The position numbers were made by a program, and so were the translations under genes. Below, piece after piece: positions 48,755 through 58,017 of a DNA stretch of 64,000 bases. This stretch comes from Zhengitettix transpicula (Eukaryota > Arthropoda > Insecta > Orthoptera > Tetrigidae). The stretch is from contig CM073590.1 in assembly GCA_037074705.1 (NCBI GenBank), forward strand, positions 181,816,746 through 181,880,745, written 5' to 3'. Position 1 is the stretch's first letter; each line of letters opens with the position of its first letter. Below the pieces are notes generated by a model, which worked only from the letters and a program-made list of their open reading frames with translations, searched no databases and had not been told where the DNA came from.

Positions 48755-49290
48755 GAATAAAATGTAATTTTGTCCTGTGAAGACACTGGAGACGAATCAT
48801 GGGCTGATCGTTTTGAATCAGACAGAAAATGGCAGAGCCAACCAAAAAAAAAAGAATTGTTTCCTATATAAAAAGTCCAAAACAAAGTACTGAAGTTTTG
48901 GTAAGTTATGTAGACATGTATCTTTGATAGTAGAGATGTCCTCCTTGATGTGTTTCTCTAGAACGGGACCACAGTCACTGGGCAGAGTTATGAAGACACA
49001 CAACACAAACAGAAAGTAAAACCTCCCTGGATTGATGACTACGGTGTTTCCCTTCTGCATGATATAGCCTGCCCACATACTGCCAACTTAGTCAGTAATG
49101 ATCATCAGAGATTTGGTTGGAAAACAAGTCAACAACCTTCCCACGGCCCAGATCACTCCCCGTGTAATTTTTGAAGAGTTGGAGAAAGACGTTTTTGGAC
49201 ATCGCTTATTTCAGCTGGACGACCCGTGTGGCAGGATAAAATTCTGTTTCGTAAATTTTTCCAAGAATAAAAATTGATCGCATATGTATC
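48755..49290 (+). pseudogene. Mariner-family transposase relic
   Basis: The C-terminal two thirds of a mariner transposase catalytic domain. GDESWADRF at 48788-48814 carries the first catalytic Asp; GVSLLHDIACPHTA at 49043-49084 carries the second (Asp codon 49061-49063, normally in HDNARPH); HGPDHSPCNF at 49142-49171 corresponds to the PDLSPCDF motif with the third position changed to Asn (49166-49168). From the second Asp to this Asn is 35 codons, i.e. exactly the D34D spacing, and the first to second interval is 90 codons. Stops (TGA, TAG, TAG near 48930) and a frame change break the middle. The N-terminal DNA-binding part and terminal inverted repeats were not found. Inactive. Confidence 0.82.
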
Positions 49291-49329
49291 CCTGTGAGTT
49301 TAATAAACGTATTTGGAGATTACATTTGG

Positions 49330-49843
49330 CCTAATAAAGGTGATATGAGTCAGAGGAACCCAGTGAGAGAGTATTCTCTCAAAGGTGAACCCTCCCAGAG
49401 AGCTCTAGAGCAGGGTAACCTTTGGGGATGCATCTCTCTTCTCTCTAGTTTTATCAAGCAGGGTTCCCACCAACCGAGGCTCCTGGGCCTGTTTTGAGAG
49501 GTGTATGTTCCGGGGTCGCAGATCTTGGGAATACGGTAAGAGTCATCATTGGAACAGTCGGCCAGCTGCCTCCTAAACTGGGTCGAGGCACGGAGAAGGG
49601 AATGCTGCGCTCCCACAGAAATCACCTCTCTCACCATCGGAAGGGCGTGGGACAAGAACCAAATGCCCGACCTACCTGATGCAGGTTTTCTAGGGTTTGC
49701 CCTGAATCACTTTTAGGCAAATTCCGGTTAGGATATTAAACTACAGCCCGGGGCCCCTACTTAACCCTTAGCTGTCTTCCTCTACCCTTCCGCATCCCCC
49801 CTTTAAAATCCCTTCCTATGCTATTAAAGGGGAGTTGCCAGCT
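49330..49843 (+). mobile_element. Poly(A)-tailed retroposon, plus copy, 5' portion
   Basis: Same family as 37439-38035, in opposite orientation. Blocks: GTGTATGTTCCGGGGTCG, TAGTCGGCCAGCTGCC-like at 49555, CGAGGCACGGAGAAGGGA, CCATCGGAAGGGCGTGGGAC, CCTGATGCAGGTTTTCTAGG, AGCCCGGGGCCCC, CTATTAAAGGGGAGTTGCC. It is interrupted at 49844 by a solo LTR and resumes at 50510. Confidence 0.7.
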
Positions 49844-50509
49844 TGTTATGGTGCGCCTTTAGTTATCGATTTGTTACAAAATATTTTTTTATAACTGTTG
49901 CCTAAATTACTGCCTGGAAGCATAGAATGTGGCTTGCCGGGGTCAAGCAGCTGACACAAGACAATGGCGGGGTGGATTGGAAAATCCGCAAGTCCCGCAA
50001 GCAAGGTCAGGGTCGGCCACGGAAGGGGTAGACGACCGGGAGGGTATGGCCCTAAAATAGATGGAAGTGGGTCACGTGTGCACAAGGACCAACCAGGAGA
50101 GAGGGATTTTGTGGAGGCAGAGAGAGAAGTCTGCGAACACAAGGGGAAATAAATTTGGACCGTCGGTGAGAGTGGTCAGGGAGAGTTGATCCTGGAAGAT
50201 TTTGGTTTTGCAACTGGGTCTCCGGTCGTCTTCTGCGAATGCTGATGAGAGAGAGAGTCGCCAACGGGAGTCGACCCTGTCCGAGCTGCAGACCTGGTAA
50301 GTCGCATTCCATGCTTCCAGGTATCGCGTCGGTTTGCCACGAGGAGAACCACGGTTAATCTTGAGAAAGGGAGGGGGTTACATGCATCCCTGGCAGGCTG
50401 GAGAGCTTTCGTTTTATATAAATTCTCATAAAATGAATTCTTGTTTTTATTAACTAAATATTGTATTTCCCTTTCCTGCAAGAACAATTCTTGCAGGTGG
50501 CGCCCAACA
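49844..50509 (-). mobile_element. Solo LTR of a second LTR family
   Basis: A 666-bp segment bounded on the minus strand by TGTTGGGCGCCACC and GGCGCACCATAACA. These ends are imperfect inverted repeats beginning TG and ending CA. It splits the retroposon copy, whose sequence resumes as CACACGTAGCCTGTTAATCT, so its insertion is directly visible. GC-richer than its surroundings. Overlapping open frames (e.g. 50176-50547) cross the LTR boundary and are not genes. TGTTGGGCGCC starts recall those of insect Ty3/gypsy LTRs, from memory. No obvious target duplication (AGCT left, AATC right). Confidence 0.65.
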
Positions 50510-50580
50510 AATCTCATATCATTAGTTAATTTGACTTTAAGCCACACGTAGCCTGTTAATCTAAAAAAAGTTATATATTT
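50510..50580 (+). mobile_element. Poly(A)-tailed retroposon, plus copy, 3' end
   Basis: CACACGTAGCCTGTTAATCT followed by an A-run corresponds to the reverse complement of the T-run, AACAGGCTACATGAGG end at 37439-37475. It completes the copy interrupted by the solo LTR. Confidence 0.55.
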
Positions 50581-52734
50581 TATTTGTCATCTGTAACGTT
50601 TTCATTTGATTCAAGGTATTAAATTTAATATATATTTAATTAATAAATTAATTATGCTCGTTTATTCTATAGTTAGACATGAAAATAATGATGGTATATA
50701 GTTACAAAGATTCTTAGGTTATGTAAACAAGAATTATCCAAGTCAGTGAGGCCTACTAGCTGCTGTTTGTAGATGTTAATGAACAGGACACGATAGGGTA
50801 ACGAAAAGAAAAGAAATCTGCACAACCATGTGTAAAAAAAAACCTCCATAAGCCGCGTGTATGTGATCTCACGAGCTTGAACTAAATTACAGAAGCGAAA
50901 GGAGCAGCTCTGCCAACACAATACCGCGGCTTTCAGAACGGAATCACAACACAGGAATGTTCGCTTCGTTTCTCCTTCAAAAACAATCGGAGGGAATACG
51001 TTTCCGTCGCTATTTCTCTCTTAACAATTTTGTCTTCCGCGGACGATATCGATTTTGACTAGACTTTCCGCGTGGGGCTAAAATAACTCACAGCACGTAA
51101 TCAAAATAAACCTGCACCGAGAAATGGCGTCGTTAAACTATTATCTCAGAATTTCCGAGCAATCACATTGTTGTGATTCCATAATCAAACATGAAGTTGG
51201 GTGCTCGCATTCCAGTTCTCCCACCGTTCTTTCTACCTTATAATGGTCTATGAAGACAACCGAGTATTTTTATAACATACGCAATTCTAATAAGTGAATG
51301 TTTCACCCTGATTCCTGAAGTGAATTATTTGCGGAAAATTCGCGTCAGACAATACAATCCATAAAAAGGTCCCGTATTATGCTACTGATAACGTAAATAG
51401 GGTTGTAAGTAAATAATTAAGAGTCTGAAATTCAACATTAATTATTAACAATACACTTCGCTTTACATACGGCAAAAATATTTCTATCCTAGAGACAGTA
51501 TTTCATTTAACTTATAGCTAAGAACATTAGTGGAAAAATTAGTATCTAAATTAATTAGACATTAATTAGTATCTAAATTAATTGGACATGAAATTTATAT
51601 ATTGCAACATGCTTTCTATCTTAAAACTAAGACTTTTTCATCACCCTAACTAAGGTAGAAAAATAAAACCAATGGTATTATCGTTAATTCAAGTCATTTT
51701 ATATTAGATTATTAGTTTAAAAAAATTAAAATTTGTTCCACAACAGTTGATACAACAACAAATCTGAATTTTCGTGACGTTTCAAACGATATTAAATGAA
51801 TACCTGTCTCCTATTTACATTATTTTATTATAAAAAAAACATATTTTTAATTAAGGATTTAAAATTTATTTCAGAACCTTCTGGGAGAAAAATTGAAGCC
51901 TTCTAATATTGTTTTAAAATTTATTTACATCTAATTTATTTAACGCAATATCAATCCCGAAGCATATAATGAGTAAAGCTTAAAACTGGTAATGTATATT
52001 TTTTTACCGCCATCAATTTTCATCAAATTACAGCCTTTAAAGTGGAATTGACCACTTCCAAATAAAGCTAAAAGAGTTAAATATATATAAAATGGTGGAA
52101 TCCATCATTGTATTTTATGAGATTAACACACTTGAAAATTTCAATTATTTAAAATATAAATGAAAGGTACTATTACCATTTCATTTCTTATAATCGTGTG
52201 ATTTTAATTTACGTTTCATGCATTATGGAATCCAAAATCGTTGTCATATAAAATCATATTTGTCTGTCTGTCACACTGACTGTATTAGCTTTTCATTAGA
52301 AAATATAAAGGCGTAATATTCTATTTCAAGCAGTATTAACAGGAATAAAAATTTTCACCGTTACAAAAACTTTATTAGTTCTCTTTTCAAACCGCGCTGT
52401 TATGGTGTAAAGAGGTTTCTGCCAAAATCAAACGCTATCAGACATAATGATACCAATTGGCAGAAGTTTCCAAACCTTATTTTACCTGTTTGGTTAGATA
52501 TTTTATTCGCTTTACAGAAAATAACATGATTGGCCTGCCTTTGAAGCTATAAATAACTTGGCGGCTATTGTCATCCACCATTACCGAAGATAAAACTTCA
52601 AACTCAGCCTGCAAAGTTTCCTTCTCTTTCTCAAGAATATAAAATGTTTTTTATAAAGAGGATGAGAGAAGATAATCTTTTATATACAAGTAAAATATTA
52701 AAATTTCTTAATTTTAGAACATAATTAAATCGTT
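50581..52734. other. Unassigned AT-rich sequence
   Basis: Nothing recognised; a minus frame at 50673-50921 has no known motif. A short local repeat TTAGTATCTAAATTAATT lies at about 51538-51585. Confidence 0.35.
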
Positions 52735-52751
52735 ATATATATATATATATA

Positions 52752-53654
52752 TTAATTTTCCCCACGTTGTGGAAGCCAATATGTAATAATTAAATGGAAG
52801 ACGTTTTTTAAATGAAATAATCAACAAGAATTTAAAACATATAATTTTTTATTTCCAGTTTGTTGCTTTAACTCACAAACAATTACAATTTAAAATTTTA
52901 GATCTCAGGGTCTCTACTGGGTTTGATAATGGACGCAACAAGTTGTTTTAAAAAACTAATCAACACACAGTTTATAATTCTCCCAGACAATATGTCGATA
53001 GAAAGAAATTAAAAGACAAGGAATTAACTCTGATTGACAATAAAAAAAATTATTTAGTTACTTAAATCTGTCCAGCTGGTTCCAGCATTCTTTTTGTTTT
53101 CGGGAGTACACTATTGCAAAATTTTTACACTGATTCTAATATCGACTCACAGATTTTACACTCTTGAAGTCAACCTTGATAGGCTCCTAGGAACTCGGAT
53201 GATCCTCCTTTTGTCAGATATCTGATAAGTGCTTGCCTTACATGAATAATGTGATTCATAGATTTGCTAGTATTTTTACCGCTTGGGACTTAACTGCAAA
53301 TTTACTATTCCTGGCTGGCTACAGACGTACACTGCTTTTACTTAGCAATATTTACGATTTAATGCTTCCGTGAATGTTTTTACTTTGTCTTAAACTCACA
53401 AATTTGTTTAATAATACATTAAACAACTGCTAGTCTCTGCTCTAGAATCATTTGTTCCGTCCTCCGAAATGTCCCGTCACCAACTGAACTATCGTAGTCT
53501 CGAGTTTTAGTGCGTATACGCCATTTTTGACCTTTCCACAAAGCCGGTTAGCTTCTCCATTGTCGCTTTGTTCGATCAGACAGCTGTAATTGATTTCTCA
53601 AACAATTAAAAATTTATGTTAAAACAATTAATGTCCGAATTAATTGGCATTACA
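52752..53654 (-). mobile_element. Solo LTR of the TA-tract family, copy 10
   Basis: About 903 bp following a TA tract (52735-52751) and ending GGCATTACA before another. The left end is degraded (ATTAAT for TGTAAT), then CCCACGTTGTGGAAGCCAAT. R element at about 52903-52930, sense-strand AATAAA near 52850, U3 box (TGCGTATACGCCATTTTTGA in plus) near 53510. The initiator region is partly deleted near 53040. Closest to copies 2 and 5. Confidence 0.75.
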
Positions 53655-53694
53655 ATATATATATATATATATATATATTAATATAATATAATAT
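53655..53694. repeat. (TA)n-rich spacer between two LTRs
   Basis: TA run passing into AATATAATATAATATAAT. It is all that separates LTR copies 10 and 11. Confidence 0.85.
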
Positions 53695-54884
53695 AATCAA
53701 CAGGTTCTAATCATTTAATTAAATTGCCCAATGTTGTGGAAGCCAAAATGTAATGAATAAAGGAATGATTTATTAAAAAAAATTAATAATTATTTAAAAC
53801 AAATTTAATCTTTGAAGGTACACTTTATTATCCCTACTTTGTTACGCCACATTCAATCAAATTTACAAACCAATTATTTATTTTTATAATTTGTGGCATT
53901 TAAAGAAAATACAAACTTTTATATTTTACAAACAAATCAATCTTAATAACTCTTCTTCTTAGGGTTTGATAGAAAGAAAACAATCAAGAATAAAATTGAT
54001 AAATTTACAATTCAAACAAATGGAAACGAACAGAATATTAAATTAAAAGATACGAAATCTGACTATAACCGTAATTTCCGTTTACACTCATTTATTATTT
54101 TTATTTGTACTTACAACTTTCTTTCTGGTACCAGATTTATCGTTTTCAGAGCGTGGGAATTCACTTCACTAAAATGCCATTATTTACAGACTCTATACTT
54201 GAACAAAACACACGGTTCAATATTTTCATAGCTTCAAACAAAAGCATCCCTCGTACGGACCGAAGATGTTTCGCCCGTGGCCACCAGTCAATTAGCTAGT
54301 ATTATCGCCAACGCCAAGGTGTTCTGTCCTTGGAAAGTTAATGCGACCCCAATTATATACAGATTACAAAATACTTGGACCATAGTCACCAGTCAATTCA
54401 AAAATGTTCCAGAAACTGCAACGAACACCACTAACAGAGTTCAATTCTTTTAAACATACAATCTCCGCAGCATTTCTTTCAAGGCTTAACAATGCATATC
54501 AAATATTTAGAACCATTTTACTGAATTCTTCACTTCCTTGTCCGATCTTTCGTATCGCCCCATAGCTGCCTCTCTCCTCGACGATCACCTACCAACTCTC
54601 TTCGATAGAGTGTCACCAACTGAACTCCGTACAACGCTCGCAGTTATCTCACTCGTAGTTCTCACGCTCGCTGTTCCCACCAAATCTCGGCGACAAAGAA
54701 GCCCGCCTACACTGTCATTCTTTGAGATTGGCGCCGCCAAACATAACATTGTAAACCAAACAATCCATGGTCTTCCTAATTTAATATCAATAAGAGCCCA
54801 CTGTCACTGACCTTCTTTGAGATCGGCGCCGCCAAACAAATTATTGTAAATCAACAAATAATGGCCTCCGTAGTTAGTATTACA
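53695..54884 (-). mobile_element. Solo LTR of the TA-tract family, copy 11
   Basis: About 1190 bp, the longest copy, ending AGTATTACA before a TA tract. It belongs to the copy 1 subtype: TCTGGTACCAGAT (about 54123), then CACTTCACTAAAATGCCATT and ACAGACTCTA. The R element is degraded near 53955-53975. The sense 5' (U3) end carries an about 89-bp direct duplication at 54710-54884. The left end is uncertain. A 90-residue plus frame at 54538-54810 crosses the duplication and is antisense to the LTR; I do not regard it as a gene. Confidence 0.72.
54710..54884. repeat. About 89-bp direct duplication in the U3 of LTR copy 11
   Basis: CACTGTCA...CTTTGAGAT.GGCGCCGCC followed by AAACA starts at 54710 and again at 54799, with similar TTGTAAA.CAA and ATGG sequence after. 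The second unit includes the LTR end. Confidence 0.75.
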
Positions 54885-54930
54885 ATATATATACATACAT
54901 ACAATACATACATATATATATATATATATA

Positions 54931-55734
54931 TAAACCCAGTCACTGAAATAATATAACCGAAGAATAATGATTAATTGAAGATTCATTGGTGAATTTATTA
55001 ACAACTTGATCTCGCGTAAAAAAATTTTCTAAGATTAATTTCAGTTCAAGTTATGTATTGTTTTCTTGTTTCATATGCTGAAAATAAATTTCTTTTTTGT
55101 TTAGGCTGAGAAGCGTCGATATACACAGGAAACTGTCCTTAGCAAACGCCGTAAAAGACGATTTTCATACAAATGCTGTTCTACATGGCCTACTTTCAAC
55201 TTGTGTGCAGAATAACTGACAATTCTTATGCAAGTAGCTTAATAAAACGTTGTTTAGGTTCGCAGTTACGTACACCAAGCTCAAACTTCATATTTTTCAA
55301 CCAGGGAACTTTTGAGGTAGTCTTATAACAATATTTCACTGTAAAACGTTGACTATTTTTTGAAATAGTTATTAAAAGCACATTTGGAATTATTACATAA
55401 TATTATATAAATAATTATATACATGAAAAATATCCAGTTAAATGAGCATCATTGTTGAAAAAATAATTTCCAGAATGATATATCTACTTATATTGGTTTA
55501 AACAGACCAATATTTGAAATATTTCCCTTCCATTATTAATGACGAATATAGTGGTTCAGACATTTGGTATTCCATGCCCACTGATAAATTTCAGTTGCAT
55601 TTAAATAAATTGCTGTTAAGAAATTCATCGAGCCGACTTAATATAAAAAATGATAAAGATGCGCTGTAAAAGTTATTTAATTTAAGAATTAAGTTTAATA
55701 AAAATAAAATTTTATAAAAATAGGTTTTCAGACC
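54931..55734. other. Unassigned AT-rich sequence
   Basis: Follows a TA-rich tract (54885-54931). Nothing recognised. Confidence 0.35.
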
Positions 55735-55927
55735 TCCTGCGGTGTAGTTGTCAACGTTACTCCGTCGAATCAGAGGTCCGGGGCTCGAAATCCGAAAAGG
55801 GGATGGATTTTGCGTGTTTACATACCGAGAAACTACCACAAAATTACATCCCTGTCAGGGAAATGCAAAAAAGTATAAATTTGGTAATGACCTAGCTGTT
55901 GATGCGACTAAAAATAAAAAAAGAACC
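55735..55927 (+). mobile_element. tRNA-derived SINE
   Basis: An A box in GCGGTGTAGTTGTCAACG (about 55739) and a B box in GGGGCTCGAAATCC (about 55782), then an unrelated body ending with an ACTAAAAATAAAAAAAG tail. This gives a tRNA-like head, a body of about 110 bp and an A-rich tail. Body and head differ from the SINEs at 15.1 and 43.3 kb. Confidence 0.6.
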
Positions 55928-55997
55928 TAAGAAAATACCGTAGACATCCAAAAAAAAATTTCTGTACCTGTAAAAATCTATTTGGCAGTACATGATT

Positions 55998-57001
55998 ATT
56001 ATAAACAATTAATTTGATAGTTCTAAGGATGCAAAATTCAAAATGACAATTAAACAATTAGAATTTATAGAGAGAGCCACACGTTGAAAACACCAATTTT
56101 ATAGTAATTTAAATATAAAAATGATAGAATCAAGATTTTAAAATAGACAAACAATTAAATTTACAAAAGTTATCAAATGAATTTACAACAGTTATTAAGA
56201 AATTAATTTTCAATTTACATTATTACTTAATCTTTTACAATACAATGACTATATATCTCAGGGTAGTTTACTGGGTCTTTAATAAAGAACTACTTGTTAA
56301 CAATTAAATGTTATCAAGCTATCATGGACTTACTTCATGAATTGATTATTACAATGTAATAAAACCACAAAATATTAACTTTAAATTGTGAACGAATATT
56401 CTAAATCTGACGATAATACCTTTACTTATGAGTTTACAAACAGTAATTCTGTGAAATTTTAACTTACTGTCTCTGGTACCCAAGAAAATTTGACTCGTTT
56501 GTACACACACACTTATCGCACTTTATAGGCAGACCATTTTTAACACTGATTCTAATAAACTATTTTAGTTTGCAAAATGGTTCACTGTTTATTTAGGAAA
56601 TATTATTAACTCGTTCTGAAGTTTATTAACTGCTGGATGCAGTTGTCTGGGCTCCCAAAATTGAAGACAATGGTCTAAATCGAGAATATAACAATTTAGT
56701 CTCTGCGCTATAAATATTTAGCGTTATTTCACAGACTGCAACTTGGAAAATGTTTTCGCTGTATTACATGTATCCAGACACATTCTGGATTTTATAATTT
56801 TCGTCTGCCCACTGCTAAAGACGACTTTCCTGGGGCTCGGCTCCCCACAGACTCTGCTATGCGCGACTAGCGAACCAAACAGCCTACAATTAGCCACAAA
56901 CATTGCATTCTTGCCACATTCTTGTGTACAATCTGTGTGTTGTATGCCGCTAGCAATGCGACTCCAAATTTCTGTTTATTAATTATTTCCTTTCAATTAC
57001 C

Positions 57002-57004
<3 letters not shown>
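55998..57004 (-). mobile_element. Solo LTR of the TA-tract family, copy 12
   Basis: About 1007 bp ending AATTACCACA, followed by a TA tract. Copy 1 subtype: GCCACACGTTGAAAACACC (56077), R element at 56258-56280, TCTGGTACC (about 56471). The left end is not in a TA tract and is estimated by alignment to copy 1, so this may be a partial copy. Plus-strand frame 56743-56982 lies inside it and is not considered real. Confidence 0.65.

Positions 57005-57036
<32 letters not shown>
57005..57036. repeat. (TA)n spacer between two LTRs
   Basis: Separates LTR copies 12 (minus) and 13 (plus). Confidence 0.9.
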
Positions 57037-57040
<4 letters not shown>

Positions 57041-57949
57041 ATGCCTATTAATTAAGGCATTAATTGTGATTGATAATCTGAATTGTTAGAGAAACATTAT
57101 TGACGGCGGTACCGAACACTACAAGCGACAATGAAAGAGAGTATTGTTGTCTTGATTGGAAGAAGGAATGCGCGCTCAAAATTACGAGACGAAGGCAGTC
57201 AGCTATGGAATTCAGTCGAAAAGGGAACTAAAATTAATTGAGTTGGAAATCAAAGGCGAGAGCTTTAAGTTGGGTGGACGTTTGGCTGGAAGTCTGCATT
57301 TTGGCTCCTCAGCGATCGAGTGGTCGTAATAGAACTTTTCGAAAATTCTAGATTAAATACGTACCGAGAGACGAGGACTAAACACGTACCGAGAGCAAGA
57401 ATCGAAGGCAGAACTACAAAACCGGCTAAGCTGGGCAGCCGTGAGAAGGAGGCAACCGAGGGAGCGAGATACGAAGAAGAGGTTCCTGGTTCCTGATTTT
57501 GTTCCAGAAATATTTAAATTAGAATCTGTGAGCTAAGTAGAAGCTGTGTAAAACCCATCACCGTGCTTCGTAAATCCAAAGTATCCTAGAAGCAGTGGGC
57601 AGCCTTAAATAACAATAGAAAACAGTTAATGATGTAAACCAAATTAAAAGATAGATGTCAGATATCGTTCCTTTCTTATTGATAAAAAATTGTAAATTAG
57701 AAGCAATCTTTGTAGGTTAATTTCGTCGACAATTAAATTTAGGTTTGTTAATTGTCGAGTAAATCTTTTCTTTTTAAATTTAATTTTGTGTTCTTTAATT
57801 ATTTTGAACGATTCGCCGTTATCAAACCCAGTTGAGACCCTGAGAGACTGAGATATGTTTATAATTGTTTCTTCTTTTGATAATAAATATATTTGGTTTG
57901 TTAAAGTTATAAATTCTTTCATTTTTAAAACACCCATTTTTTATATATT

Positions 57950-57952
<3 letters not shown>
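57037..57952 (+). mobile_element. Solo LTR of the TA-tract family, copy 13
   Basis: A 916-bp plus-sense copy starting AGTAATGCCTATTAATTAAG, with the same T to A change at its first base as copy 2, and ending TATATTACA. Initiator GTCAGATATCGTTC at 57657-57670, R element at 57821-57846, AATAAATAT near 57883. The U3 retains GAATGCGCGCTCAAAAT (about 57166) but has lost the ATGGCG part of the box. Confidence 0.78.

Positions 57953-58005
<53 letters not shown>
57953..58005. repeat. (TA)n tract
   Basis: About 53 bp, the longest TA run of the window, directly after LTR copy 13. It produces a spurious IYIY peptide in the plus frame 57855-58040. Confidence 0.9.

Positions 58006-58017
<12 letters not shown>

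Noticed and set aside
50491..50509. TGGCGCCCAACAA as a plus-strand primer binding site following an LTR
   Set aside because: The TGTT...AACA ends place this sequence inside the LTR terminus on the minus strand. The retroposon resumes immediately after, so there is no internal region for a primer site.
49350..50547. Overlapping frames of 86-123 codons around the second solo LTR as genes
   Set aside because: They cross repeat boundaries, overlap on both strands and match only repeat sequence.
54538..54810. A 90-residue frame as a gene
   Set aside because: It lies antisense inside LTR copy 11 and runs through its duplication.
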